A stretch of DNA of 64,000 nt from contig JARCOQ010000072.1 in NCBI GenBank assembly GCA_029207755.1, positions 186,001 through 250,000 of the forward strand. Reading direction: 5' to 3'. Shown here piece after piece: positions 1 to 11,699 of this stretch. The notes beneath the pieces were generated by a model. That model did not search any database, was not told the origin of the DNA, and saw nothing but the letters and a program-made list of their open reading frames with translations. The position numbers and the translations under genes were made by a program. This stretch comes from Chamaea fasciata (Eukaryota; Chordata; Aves; Passeriformes; Sylviidae). How positions within the stretch are numbered: position 1 is the stretch's first letter; each line of letters opens with the position of its first letter.

Positions 1-2950
1 AGGAATGAGCTTTGCCTTCCTGGCTGCTGAAATGAGGCTCCTTTAGTGCAAGAGGAGGCAAAGGCAAAATCAATTTCAACAATTCAAGGAAAACTGTGGA
101 AAACTGGAAGCCTCTCAAAATGTCACACACATTCATCTGGGAGCTCTTCAGCGTTGGTTCTTGTAAAAAGCCTTTCCCGTTTTCCCTTGGCTCTGAGATT
201 CTGGGAGCCACCGCTGGGCTTCAGAGTTCAACTGATTTTTATTTTCCAGGTTTTTAAACAGAGCTCTGAATTGGGCATCTCTTGCCACTTTTTCTGCTCA
301 GAACCTTGAGAAAGGTTCTCTGCTCCTGTGAGCCACATCTTGAAGGGTGGTTGGCAACCATGGAATGCTCTGGGAAAGCACTTGATTGACTTCAGGGCCA
401 GGCTGGAGAGCTCAGCCTGAGGAAAGAACTGTTCCAGATGCCTCTGTCCATGTCCAGCTCCTCACAGCTGAGTCCCTGAACACACTGGGTGGTTTATAGG
501 GATTGATTTTCCCCTCCTGTTCACTTGGAGGTGATTTTGCCATCCTTTAGAGGAACATCTGACCAGCCCCTGCCCCCATTCCATTTTATTCTCTCCACGT
601 TGAAGCTGGACAGCTGGGTTTGACATGTAAATTGGTAGTGTCTCCCCGTTCTTCCCTCCAGCCCTCCATTGTGACTTGTATTAAACACTGCAAACGGCCT
701 CATTTGTCTGGTGGGGAAGATGTGAGGTGGAGAAAGTTAACAGCATTTGTTTTCGTGAACCTTGTGCTAGTAAAGAAAAATGAGGTTGGTCATTTTGGTG
801 TGGTGCTGAGTGTTGGGATTTGGGAGTTTATTTCTTGCTATTGTTCTTATTATTTATTAGTGTTACTTTTCACTGGTCAGATTTTTAAATCTTAGACACG
901 ATTAACCAAGGCTGGATGTAAGTCATTAGGAAAATTCCCTTGCATTTTCCACTGGGATTAAACGGTTCAGTGGACTCCAAGTTGCCAGTGGATTCTAAAG
1001 ATGGGAAATCCTGTTAGTGGTGGGTTTGGTGTGGTTTGGAGCTGGGGAAGGCTCTCATCCCCTCCCGGAGGTGCCCCAAGCCCGCTCTGCTGCCACGTCT
1101 GCACTCGCGGCCCCTCACGGCTGCCCTGCCCTGGGGACACGGTGGGACCCCGCTGCTGCCGGGGCTGAGGCTCCTCACAGCCCCTCAAACCCCTCCTGGC
1201 TACACAGAACCTCTCCTGGCCCCCGACAGCCCTTCATGGCCCTTCATTGCCCCTCCCGGCCCCTCAGGGCCCCTCCCGGCCCCAGGCGTGGAGCTCCTCC
1301 CGAAGGAGAAGGGGCCGGGCCCTGCTGGTTCTCCTTTTATTTCGGTCGTTTCGCAGCCGTGAGGAAAGAAAGGCTGAAATGGAGCCTTTGCCCAGCGGTT
1401 CCCTCCGGGTCAACTGCGGCCGAAGCTCCGTGCCGGCGCTGGCCCCAGCACCAGCATCCCCGCAGCCCCGCCGGCCTTTGCTGTCCCCCCGTGTCCATTC
1501 CCTGTCCCCGAGGCCCGCCCGGCTCTGGCAGCAGCAGGAGCCGCAGCGCAGCGGGCGCCGGCCCGGCCCGGCCGGGGCTCCCGGGCAGGAGCAGCAGCAG
1601 CGCCGGCCCCTTCCCACCTGCTCCTGCCTCGCCTTCCAAGGCCTTTGTCCGGCTCCAGTGCGGCCTGGAGCAACGCTCACCCGCCAACAGCCCAGACTGC
1701 TCAGGGCCGCCTGTGCTGCCCCGACCCAGCCTCCAGAGAAAGGAAGGGTCGGCTTCCAGCGCTGTTTGCAGCACTGTTTCACTCAGCCCGAGGTGACGGC
1801 AGGAGGCTGCTGCTGCCTTTGCCTTGGCAATTGGAGATCGCGGCGGCTGCTGCACCCCTCTGGCTGCCGACTGGATTTTATCAGGACAACTGCAATTGCC
1901 TTTTTCCATCCTTGCTGCCCGCTGTGCTTTTGTGACAGTGAACTCAGTCTTTCTGTTGCAGGCACCGTGCAAAGAAGAGATTGAAATGCTCCCAAGTCCC
2001 CGGGCACTAAGTCGAGGGGAATTAAAGCCACACAGGCCACATTTGCAGCGCTCCAACACAGCCCTGCTGCTGGTGCTGCTGAAATAGAATCAACTTAGAG
2101 AGGCCATCACAAAAATTGCCGCTGGGGTGTCAAACACAATGCAAAAATGCACCCGGAGAAAGAAAAACCAGAACTTCTTGACTCACTTCATTGCTTCCTG
2201 CGAGCAGCAGAAAAGGGAGATGCCCAGAGGTATTTCCAGCTGCTGCTGATCCCAGCTGGAGCTCTCTGCAGAGTCCCAGCAGGAACCTGAGCCCAGCCCG
2301 GGGAGCTCACACAGTGTCAGGGAGATTCTGTCTCTGGATTCAGTCAGGGTTGCATTCCCCAACAAGTGCTGGTGCCACCTCCTGTTTTCTTGGATTAAAA
2401 CAGTAACAAGGAAAACCTTACCAATGGCACAACTCCCCAGTCCACAAGGAAAAAAGAAAGGACAAATCGTAAAGTTTTCCAAACATTTGTGCTACTTTGC
2501 TGCAAAAGTCGTGCTGCACTCAGTATGGAAATCCAGGAGAAGCTGCAGTTGGTGGCACATCTTGTGCCAGCAGCTCGACCTCGTTCTCCACCAAAGGTTC
2601 TTGAAAAGAGCAGCTGGGACTGTGGTGAAGGTTGCTGGAAAACTGCAACAGCTTTCCAGAAGTGAAATGAAAACGCAAGAAATAAACCAAGAGGTTTTCC
2701 TCTATTTATTTCTATGCTTCCCTTTTCCGTGTTGCACTACTTCTCCGTGCCATTAATCCCAAATGGATCTCACCTCTCAGATCGATGACTTAGTGAGTTT
2801 TAGACCCTCGAAAATACCATGGGCCGTACACAGAGTTTGCCTTCCCCTGTTTTTGCTGCAAAGTAACGCTGGAGACATAAGCGTAGTGCTTGGGTCGGGC
2901 ACGAATCCTACAACCAGGGAATGTGTCCTGACAGTGTCTGAGCCTCAGCA
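1..2950. other. Upstream intergenic DNA, no gene recognised
   Basis: No exon, RNA gene or known repeat is recognised here. About 1050-1800 is GC-rich with repeated runs such as CCCCTCCCGGCCCC. It is open in several frames on both strands at once, as expected from base composition. The rest is ordinary mixed DNA. The end of the stretch leads into the GC-rich 5' region of the PIM-like gene. Confidence 0.5.
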
Positions 2951-3352
2951 GGGACAATGCACAGCAGCGACCGAGGGAATTCCTCTGCCGCGGCGCAGGA
3001 GTCAGGCCTCTGGATGTGGGCTCAGCACGGCCAAGTTGCCGTGTTTGGAGCGGCTCGGGGGCTGCCCCCGGGGAGCGCGGGGCTGGAGCGTGGAACGGAC
3101 ACGCGGACAAACGGCCCCAGGGCTCCAGTTGCAGCGGCGGCAGCGGCAGCAGCAGCGGCAGCAGCGAGTCTACGGCGTCTACGGCGTCTACGACCCCTCC
3201 CCGTCCCTCTCTTGTTCCTCCTCTCCCTCTCCCGCTGTCCCGCACTCTGTCTCGCTGTCCCGCAGCCTCTCCCGGTGTCCCTTTCCCGACCTCCCCGGCC
3301 CCTCTCGGCGTCCCCGTCCCGGCCTCTCCCTCTCCCCCCGCAGGGCTGGGCC
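2950..3352 (+). promoter_or_regulatory. GC-rich CpG-island-like 5' region of the PIM-like gene
   Basis: Base composition rises sharply to G+C with many CpGs just before the PIM-like reading frame and stays high to about 4100. It contains a GGCAGC-type triplet run near 3125-3165 and three copies of TCTACGGCG at about 3168-3192, then pyrimidine-rich CCCGGCCTCTCC sequence ending in CCCCCCGCAG just before the chosen ATG. That last motif resembles a 3' splice site, so a 5'UTR intron is possible. Promoter function is inferred from composition and position only. Confidence 0.45.
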
Positions 3353-5389
3353 ATGCCCCGGGCCCGCCCCCGGCCCCGGGCGTCCCGCCGCGGTCTGGGC
3401 TCTGCCCGGCTCTGGCGGTGCTGGCTGTGGCGGTGCTGGGCGGGCATCAGTGCCTGGGGCCAGGGCGGCATAGCTGCGCTTTGGCTGCGCCTGTCCCGAG
3501 CCCGGCCCCGGCCCCGGCCCCGAACCCGGCCCCGGCCCCGGCCCCGGCTCCTCCCGGGCCCCGCTAAGGACACACGCGGCGCGGCCGCTCCCGCCGCCTC
3601 CGCCGCGGCTTCCCCGGCCCGAGCTCCGCCGCTCGGCAGCGCAGCCGCCGGCCTCGAGCCGCCGGGGCCCGGGGCGGGTGGGGATGCCCGGCCCGGGGCG
3701 CTCGGGGGGCGCTCGGGGGCCGTGTCTGGCCCCGGGCCGAGCGCTGAGGGCCGCGTGTCGCCCGCAGGGGAGGCGCGGGAGGCCCTGCAGGACCGGTACC
3801 GGCTGGGTTCGCTGCTGGGGCGCGGAGGCTTCGGCAGCGTCTACTCGGGGACGCGGCTCTCGGACGGCGCCCCGGTGAGCGGCGGGGCTGGCGGCGGGCG
3901 GAGGAGGAGGAGGAGGGCGGAGGAGGAGGAGGAGAAGATCGGGGCGCGGCGGGGCAGGCGGCGAGCTGAGCCCGCTGCTGGCCTTTGCTCGCAGGTGGCC
4001 ATCAAATGCGTGCCCCGGGCCCGCGTCCAGCACTGGGGCGAGCTGGTGAGTGAGCGGGGCCGGCGGGAGAAGCTGGGGCCCGGCAGGGGAAGAGCCGGCG
4101 GGAGCCCTGCAGGGAGAGCGGGCGTGGGCTGAGCGGGGGGCCCAGAGCATCCGGGGCTGGGTGAGGGGTTCCCGAGCCCTGGCACAGCCTCAGCCCCACT
4201 GACGGCATCGTGGTCCTTCGGCAGCCCAACGGCGCCCGTGCGCCCCTGGAAATCGTGCTGCTGGACAGGCTGTCCTCTGGATGTGGTGGCATCATTCAGC
4301 TGCTGGAGTGGGTTGAGCTCCCCAACAGCTTCCTGTTGGTGCTGGAGCGTCCGGAGCGGTGCCAGGACCTCTCGGGTTTCCTGGCAGAGCGGAGGTTCCT
4401 GCCGGAGGAGGAGGCGCGGGGGCTGTTCCGCCAGGTGCTGGAGGCCGTGCGGCACTGCACCAGCTGCGGGGTCCTGCACCGCGACATCAAGCCCGAGAAC
4501 ATCCTGCTCGACCTGGCCACCGGGCAGCTCAAACTGATCGACTTTGGCTGTGGCGCCTTCCTCCAAGACACAGCCTACAGGCAATTTGCAGGTGAGCCCT
4601 CTCAGGGGATGTTCCTGGGCATCTCACGGCCCAGCCTGGCTGTAGCACCGCGGCTTCCCCCTCTGGCTGCTAGGAGCGGCGTTATTTCTTGAGCCAAGTT
4701 GCTTTTGGGTGGGGGCGGGAGGGGGCCAGCCCCCACACGCCCAGGGATGCCGGGGCGAGGCTTTAGGAGTTGCAGCATCCCCTGATGAACTCCGTCTGTG
4801 TTCCATAGGAACCCTGCCCTACAGCCCACCAGAGTGGATCCACCACCAACGCTACCACGGCGAGGCAGCGACCATCTGGTCCCTGGGCCTCCTGCTGTAC
4901 CACCTGGTCATGGGGAAGCACCCGTTCAGGAGGGGCCAGCAGTTCATCTGGGGGCGCATCTTGTTCCCACGATGGCTCTCTCAAGGTGGGTCCTCATCTC
5001 TGGGCACAGGGGAATCCCGGTGCTGGGAGACAGCAGCAGGCTGATGAGCAGCCTGCTCTGGCAGCTGCTGAGGAGGTGGCACATGTCCTGCTCTCCTCCA
5101 AACAGGGAGTCCATGGGGAAGTTTAGGCACAGCTCTGGGCACACCCGGCATGGCCTGGGCACAGGAATGGAGGGGCAAAGCAGACGGGATCCTTCTCCAA
5201 CTGACTGCTGGTTTCTGGTTTCTCTCTTCAGAGTGCCAAAATGTTATCAGGAGGTGTTTGTCCATGCAACCCTTGGACGGGCCATCCTTAGAAGACCTCT
5301 TCAGTGATCCTTGGCTGCAGGGTGTTCATCGTCCCAAGAAGATGGGAGAGGTCCATGTGCACAGTTTGATCCAAAGACCTGACAGGTAA
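3353..5389 (+). CDS. PIM1-like: PIM-like serine/threonine kinase, 5 coding exons
   Basis: Five exons join in frame: 3353-3874, 3995-4045, 4225-4591, 4809-4985 and 5232-5389 (1275 bp, 424 codons plus TAA), all with GT-AG introns at positions matching known PIM1 exon boundaries. Visible kinase motifs are glycine loop [12 protein letters not shown] lysine, the PIM hinge with proline (LERPE), [11 protein letters not shown] and YSPPEWI at the APE position. The family are constitutively active cytosolic/nuclear Ser/Thr kinases. Two points are odd. The conserved subdomain XI arginine is glycine (LDGPSLED). The first about 138 residues are Arg/Pro-rich low complexity ([14 protein letters not shown]). 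A splice-acceptor-like CCCGCAG ends at 3767, exactly where PIM1 intron 1 ends, so part of 3353-3767 may be an intron and the true start may differ. The terminal TAA overlaps a donor-like CAGGTAAG. The kinase part is clear; the N-terminus is uncertain. Confidence 0.82.
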
Positions 5390-5599
5390 GAGCTCCACAC
5401 ATCTCATGGCAATCAGTGCTAAAGAAAACCAGAGTGTTTTTGTCCTGCCTGTAGCTCTGAGCAGGGATGACCAGATGGGAACATCTGTGCTGGGGCGGAG
5501 CTGGAGACCTGGTGTAGCAAGCACTGGTGGCCACCATCCACCCTAGTTGTGCTTGTCCTGGTTCGTTGGTGGCTGGGGCCCTGGGCAGAGCACTGACAG

Positions 5600-6130
5600 C
5601 CTGGTCTGGCCCCCAGGGAAGGAGGAGCCCCTGGAGAAGCTGTATCAGGTGGGGCTGCTGCTGGAGACACCAAGGACAACCCCAAGGATGCCAAGCTCTT
5701 CCTCGACCTGGCCACCGGCAGCTGAAGATGATCGACTTGGATTCTGGCACCTTCTTCAGACACGCTCCCTGGGGCCCAGTTTGCAGGTGAGTCCACAGCT
5801 GGGGGGATGCTCCCAGATGTGGGCATGGCACGGCCTGGCCGGGCACCAAAGGTTCCTCCCTTTGCTGGGGCAGACGCCACAGATTCTTCACTCGGCCGTC
5901 AAGCTGCCTTTTGGCTCTGCGCAGCTGCTGAGGGCTGGATGTGCCGTGGCCGGCTGCAGGCTGGGCACGTGTCCTGCCCTCCTGCTCTGCCCCCAAAGGC
6001 AGCAGTGATGGGCAGCTTTGGGCCCAGCTCTGAGCACGGCCAGCGTGGCCTGGGCACTGTGGGCGCTCGGGACGAGGGGACAGGAGCCTTCGGCTGACGG
6101 GCACTTTCTGGTTTCTCTCCTTCCAGCCGG
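5600..6130 (+). pseudogene. Partial, internally fused tandem copy of the PIM-like gene
   Basis: After a splice-acceptor-like CCCCAG, 5616-5667 reads like the start of a PIM kinase domain (GKEEPLEKLYQVGLLLE). It is joined almost directly to the region around the DFG motif at about 5687-5787 ([19 protein letters not shown]), followed by a GTGAGT donor. The sequence between, with the glycine loop, lysine, hinge and HRD loop, is missing, and DFG has become DLD. The second part lies in a shifted frame. Downstream, 5961-6126 resembles the last intron of the upstream gene (about 5081-5231): GGCACGTGTCCTGC..., CTCTGAGCACGGCC... and the same TTTCTGGTTTCTCTC acceptor tract. This is a local duplication that lost its N-lobe and catalytic loop, so no active kinase is expected. 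Confidence 0.7.
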
Positions 6131-8200
6131 GCTCTGCGGGTGCTGAGGCTGCTCTGGGCTCTGCCAGGGCTCTGCTGGGCTCAGCCCCAGGCACGGCTGG
6201 GCCGGCTCTGCCCTCACATTGCTCTGACAGCTTTGCATCAGACGAGCCCATTCTGAGCCCACCGAGTGAGCTCTCTGCTTTTGCAGGTGAGTGAGACTCT
6301 CCTGCAGGCCAAGAGATTGCAGTGAGGGATCCACATCCAATTGGCAAGAACCCAAGCACTCCACAGTTCCAGCTGAACGCCTGGATCTCCACAGGATGTT
6401 TTGTCTGTCCCGCTCTTCATTCCTTTTTTCGCTGGAATCGTGCAACTGCCCTTTCTTCCTCCTCCAGAAGTGCCACAAGTGAGCAAAACCTGGCGAGTGG
6501 ACGGCGTTCCTAAGGCAGTGCAGTCTGGAGCGGATGGATGAAGAATTGCCCTTCTGCACTTCCCAAGCAGAGCAAAAAGCTGTAAGTGGGACTTTGCGTT
6601 TAAGAAACCCCTGACAATTTCAAAGGGAATGTGCAGCTCATTCACAGGGTGAGAAGGAAGGTCGTCTTGTAAAGGATTTGGGGTTTGGCAAAGTTTAGAT
6701 TCCCAGTCCTGCTTGGAGCTGGCGGGGCACAAAGCAATTTCCTATTGCTTCAATCACAATTTAAAATAATACTGGAAACAAACCACAAAATCTTTTTTAA
6801 AAGGCTGCTGAGGTCAGCAGGATGGATCCATGCCATCAGCACATTTATGGAGTAAATAACGGAGATCTCATTTGAAAAAGTTCAGTTATCTCTTTATCCA
6901 AAGCTATAAAGTATTTTTACTACACTGCACTTGGGTTTTGTTTTTATCTTCCACTTTTTTTCTGTGTTGTTTTTAATTTTCTTTTTTTTTTTTTCCTAAT
7001 AGAAAACTTGTCCTAGGGAAGGAATGTCCTTTGCTGCTGGTTCCCGTGTGGAGCAGCTCCCCAGGCAGAGCCCGGCAGCTCCTGGCCCTGCAGGGCTGAG
7101 GCTTTTCCCCGTTGCTGGGCACAGACTGATGGAGCAGCACTGCTGAACACGGGGACACGCAGAGGGAGCAGGAGCAGCTGCCTGTGTCCACCTGCAGCTC
7201 CAAGGCCCAAACTCTGAGCAGACAGGGCTGGAAGAGACTGGCAGGCTCCCTGTTTGCTGTGCTGCCCCACTTGTGCCCGGCCCAGCTCTGCGGGAGGCAG
7301 AGGGAGAACAAGGGGCAGCTCCGGCCAGCCCCCAGCACAGGAACACCTCCGGCCCCGGGCCTCGGGGCACTGTCAGCACCCGCTGCTCCGGCCACGGCTT
7401 CTGCTGGCCCTGACGGCGACAACCAAACTGTGCCTGATCCCCAGGGAGCAGCAGCAGGGCCTGGATCCGATCCCTCAGTCTGGGGCAGGGCTGGACAAAC
7501 GACCCCCGCAGCAGCAGCAGCAGCACATGGAGCTGACTTTGAGCACAGCCCCCGCCACTGTTCCCTCCCGTGGGCAGTGGTGTCACAGCAGCCTGAGGCA
7601 CCCGGGAGCCCTCAGGGCCCGCAGGGACTTGAGATGGCAGCCCTGGGCTCCTGGGGGTTGTGCAAGGAACAGAGGTGAGGACTCCCTCTCCACGTGGAGC
7701 TTCCAGATGGAAAAGGCTGCTGTGAGCAGGCAGCTGCAAGGGCAGAGAAAGGAGGGTCTCGACCCCTGGATCTGTGCCACTTCCACAGTCCTGGGCAGCA
7801 GCCACCGAGCCCCGGGGGAACAGAGGGCACAGCAAGAGGGACAAAAGCAGGCAAGGTCAGAGACTGGAGAGAGCCAGACCTGGGAGCAGGAGCAGCTGCT
7901 TCATCGCACTCTTGGAGAAAGCTCTCGGCTGTTTCTAAGCGCTGAAAGGCGTGAAGGGCAGAGAGGAGGGGACACCAAACAATGCTCCTGTTTGCACACC
8001 CTCCCCTCTCAGTGTCCCAGAAGGAACTGGATGAACTGTATTCTTCTCTCTGAGTCGTCTCGTTCAGCGTGAGCAGCTTAGCACCAGGAGCTGAAGGAGC
8101 TGAAGCCTTAGGCCACAAGAGCTGACCAAGAGGGAACTTTTTGACCAAAGTAATGCTGCTAACATGGACCTGACTGAATCCAGCAGATAAAACCATGGAA
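6131..8200. other. Intergenic DNA with long overlapping chance ORFs
   Basis: Between the PIM remnant and the repeat block, 7000-8050 is GC-rich and open for 270-280 codons on both strands, with low-complexity Ser/Pro/Gly/Gln translations and no domain I recognise. 6600-7000 is AT-rich with poly-T. I see no splice structure or repeat family that I can name. Confidence 0.4.
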
Positions 8201-8305
8201 ATATAGAATCCTTTCTGTTGGGAAAGACCTGGGAGCTCATCAAGTCCCAGTGTTAAGCCAGCAGTGTCAAGCCCAGCACTAAAGCCTGAAGTGCCAAGGC
8301 CTGGA
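8201..8305 (-). mobile_element. CR1 LINE 3' fragment, - orientation
   Basis: TAGAATCCTTTCTGTTGGGA, followed by AGCTCATCAAGTCCCAGTGT and a run of CAGCACT/CCAAG motifs, is the reverse complement of the well-known avian CR1 LINE 3' region. The copy is short, diverged and truncated, with no ORF. Confidence 0.6.
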
Positions 8306-8995
8306 CAAGAGGCCTGACTGAGGCCTGAACAAGCGGCCCTGAGCCAAAGGTGACCTCTCGATGAACCTTCCAGCCAAAGGTTATCTTTGTATCTGCTCGT
8401 TAACAAAATAGGCACCGTCATTAGCGTTGTAATAGATGCATCCTCTCCTCAGTGAAACATGTATTGACCTTTCTGTATTTAGAAGCCAGACAAGGCCATG
8501 AAGTCTGACATCTGGCCTTGTTCGGGGCTGTAGGGTCAAAGGCAACTCCCCTGGTTCCTCCTTGGGCCCTGGCCAGGCTTTGGGAGAAACCCAAGAGGAG
8601 GATGCAACCAGATGTTCCTGCACTAGGAGTGCTGCTGGCAGTTTGTTTATTCAGCACTATCAAAGCTGGGCCCTCTCCCAGCCAGGCTGGAGCCTCAGCT
8701 GTGGCTGGAGGCAGCTGCAGGAATTCCCAGTGTCCGGGAGAGGCTCTGCAGTCCTTGGCTGTGACAGCTTCCCCAGCTGCTGTGTGGGTGTGGGTGATGG
8801 GAAAGGCTGAGGGTAACTGGTGATGGATCTTTCTCAATCACTGCGGGCAATCCGTGGTAGTGACGGCTGGCTGCATTGCTGAGCTGCTCCTTCTGTGCTC
8901 CTTTGCTGCTTTGAACTGTAGTAAATTTCACTGATTCCTTCAGGTGGTGTCTGTGTCCTTGGTGCTGAGCCTGCCCACTGCGAAAACAAAATTGG
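8306..8995 (+). repeat. Dispersed repeat unit, copy 1, possibly LTR-derived
   Basis: This segment aligns by eye along its length with 55215-55845 on the same strand. Shared blocks include GGCCTGAACAA, AGACAAGGCCA, TGGTTCCTC..GCCCTGG, CAAAGCTGGGC, TGATGGATCTTTCT and a final TTCCTTCAG.TGGTGTCTGTG. Near its end is AGTAAATTTC, a weak poly(A)-signal-like motif, and this copy is followed by an ERV pol fragment. An LTR or LTR-adjacent origin is therefore plausible but unproven. The 3' LTR-like element at 11006-11323 does not match it. Confidence 0.5.
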
Positions 8996-9149
8996 CATAG
9001 CTTGGCCGGATCAGCACAAAATGACACTTTTTAATCTAAAGGTGAGGAATCAGTCCTATCCGAAATTCCCGGATGGGAAGCCCTTCCCTAGAGTTCTCTG
9101 GCTCTGGAGTGGGCTGAGGTGGGAACAGATTTTTGACAGGGGCCACTGT

Positions 9150-10290
9150 ATTAGAGGGTGTAAAGTACCCCACACTGGCTCTGAAATGGCTCACTACTCA
9201 GCCTGAGTGGGTACCACAGTGGTCTCTTGAAAAGGAGAGACTTAGATGCCCTAAAAACCCTGGTACAGGAACAACTGGCTCAAGGACACATAGAGCCATC
9301 TATGAGCCCTTGGAACACCCCAGTATTTGTTATAAAAAAGAAATCTGCTAAGTGGAGGTTACTCCATGACCTGAGAAAAACCAATTCCACGATGGAGAGA
9401 ATGGGCACATTGCAGCCTGGTGTGCCATCGATGTCCCACAATGCTGCCTGCCTCCTGGGACATCCTGATTGTGGACTTAAAGGGCTGTTTTTTCACTCTT
9501 CCATTACCCCCAGATGATACCCCAAAGTTTGCCTTGACCGTGCCTTCTATTAATAACGCTGCACCAGTGCAACGTTACCGATGGAAAGAACTTTCCCAAG
9601 GCGTGGGAAACAGCCCCACAATGTGTCAGTGGGGTGTTGCTCAGGTACTCTGATCAGTGAGAGAACAGTTGCCAGGGGCATACTGTTACCATGGCCTGGA
9701 TGACATTTTGATTGCACCCCAAACCAGAAAAGAACTCTCACTGATTCAGCCAAGCCTGTTGCAAGCGTTCAAACCACTTGGGCTGCAAGTAGCACCAGAG
9801 AAAGTGCAGCAGCAACCACCCTGGAAATATTGGGGACTCAAAATAATGAACCAGACCATACAGCCACAAACAATTCCGTTTCCAACCAAAATTCTAACTC
9901 TAAACGATGCACAAAAACTCTTGGGTACCATCAACTGGGTCAGACCTTACCTAGGACTGACTGACTCTCAACTAGCACCTTTATTTGACCTCCTAAAGGG
10001 TGACTCTGAATTAACTTCCCCCAGAAAATTAATCCTAGAGGCAAAAGCTGCTGTTGAAACAGCAGAGCAAGCTATCACCAACAGACAAGTCCACCGGATA
10101 TGCCCAGAGGTGTGGATCACTGTGTTTATTCTCATTGTTAGTTTTCATCCTACTGGTGTTATTGGGCAGTGGAATCCACGCTGGCCTGATCCTTTGCACA
10201 TTCCAGAATGAATGCTTCCACCTCATCAAGCAAAAAAGACGGCACCCACCGTCTTTGAACTAACTGCACAGTTAATTATCAAATGTTGTC
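9150..10290 (+). pseudogene. Endogenous retrovirus pol (reverse transcriptase) remnant
   Basis: Reverse-transcriptase sequence of beta-/alpha-like avian ERV type is spread over three frames. Visible are [15 protein letters not shown] and LLHDLRK near 9310-9380, a palm segment ([17 protein letters not shown]) near 9470-9520, the active-site region near 9690-9710, and a thumb segment (LLGTINWVRPYLG) near 9920-9950. Breaks are a frame change near 9230, another between about 9395 and 9425, and an in-frame TGA at 9651-9653. At the active site the two aspartates remain but the usual Tyr-Met before them reads Gly-Leu. The element is old and cannot make a full polymerase. A weaker pol-like tail continues to about 10290 with more stops. 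Confidence 0.8.
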
Positions 10291-10589
10291 GCAGGTGTTT
10301 ACAGTTGAATGCTACGGATGCTTCAAAAGTTGTCTTGTCTCCGTGACACAAGAGCAATTCTAATGGTGTTTTGCTAACAGTACAGCCTTGCAAAGTGCTT
10401 TGCAAGGACACTGGAACGCTTTGGGCACCTGCCCGACGTGTCTGTCCTACCTTACGTCCTGTCCAAGACCACCCGCAGCATTCTCCTGGTGGCCCCTCCA
10501 CAGACGGTGTGGAGCCGTGTGTGGAACAGTGCTGGAAACAGCTTGTTCACCGACCTCGTGGAGAGCTGGGACTCTTAGAGTGACGGTGC

Positions 10590-10735
10590 ATTTAAGGATT
10601 CTGTTTGTTTACAAACTGGTTTTCTGTTTACAGAGTGGTTTTTTCTGTTTACAAATTGTTTTTCTGTTAATTGTTAATCTTGTTAATTCTGTTAATTGGT
10701 TTTTCTCAGGGTTTTAAAAGTTGAACGTTTTCTTG
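10590..10735 (+). repeat. T-rich imperfect tandem repeat
   Basis: Repeated variants of TTTCTGTTTACAAATTG, then TGTTAATTCTGTTAATTGG, form a short degenerate array between the pol remnant and the downstream LTR. No coding potential. Confidence 0.5.
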
Positions 10736-11005
10736 TTTTAGTGTTAAGTTGTAGTTTGGAACCATAAGCAGTTAACCTGTAACATGCCAGCCCGGAAGAT
10801 TGTGATCTCGCCTGACAGCTCCTGGGAGTGAGTGCTGCAGCTCCAGTGGTACATGGGACACATCACTGGCTGAGCAGAATTAAGTTTGTCAAAACCTCCT
10901 TCCAATTAAACCCATGCTGTCTTGTGTTACCCTGTCTGCAAAAGGGCCCTTGCAAATGGGATAACGGAAAACAATCTGCATTTTAATAAAAGCAAAGGCA
11001 GGAGA

Positions 11006-11323
11006 TGTAGCAGGGTCCAGCTGGTTCACAGCTGGGCATAATGAGTCTGATCATAACAGACCCAACTGGGCTGACCTGGCTTGTTCTAGAAGTCCCCGGG
11101 GGAACAAAGAGCTCAGCCAAGCCCAGCCAAGCCCTGGCTGCAGACACACCCCTGGCCAGAGATGTGGGCAGTGCAGAGATTCCCAACCAGTTGGCTTTCC
11201 AAGCCCGGGAAATTCAAACTCACCATAAAAGGGAGCTTGGAACAATAAATTGTGGCTGTTGGTCAGAACTCAAGAAGATACTGTGTGGTGTGTCTGTCTC
11301 CAACCCACCAGCCTCGTGTTACA
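11006..11323 (+). mobile_element. ERV LTR, probably a 3' LTR
   Basis: A 318-bp unit begins TGTAGCAGGG and ends GTGTTACA. A purine-rich tract (AGCAAAGGCAGGAGA) sits immediately before it, as a polypurine tract does before a 3' LTR. Inside are a TATA-like CATAAAA at about 11224 and AATAAA at about 11244, in the right order and spacing for an LTR promoter and poly(A) signal. No partner LTR of the same sequence is seen in this window and I found no clear target duplication. Confidence 0.6.
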
Positions 11324-11699
11324 CTGTGTCTAAATCTATGTTTCTATCTATATCTCTATCTTTATATGTGAAACAATAATGATAATGTGCAGTAATGCTG
11401 ACAATACTGATTTGCCACCTTTGGCTGCTCAGGGATGTGACACTAAATACCCTACAGAAAAGCATTGGCCACGACTCAAATGTCAGTGCTAAACTTTGTG
11501 AGACTGCTTGCAAGGAATAAAGGAGGAAGGGATGAAATTGGCGATTTTTATGGGGTTTGCTGATACTGTGGTGTGGAATGCTTTGTCTGTTAGTGTGAAA
11601 ATACAGTGATTTGGACTGCTGGTGTTTTCATGTACCAGACTATTCACAAGCTGCAGGATCATCAAACAGACAAAGGGGCAGTTGAAGGAGCAGGTGAAT

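Noticed and set aside
1247..2059. ORFs of 240-260 codons in several frames
   Set aside because: GC-rich DNA open in several frames at once; no recognisable protein.
6996..8072. ORFs of about 270-280 codons on both strands
   Set aside because: Overlapping long frames on both strands with low-complexity translations indicate composition rather than coding; no splice or domain support.
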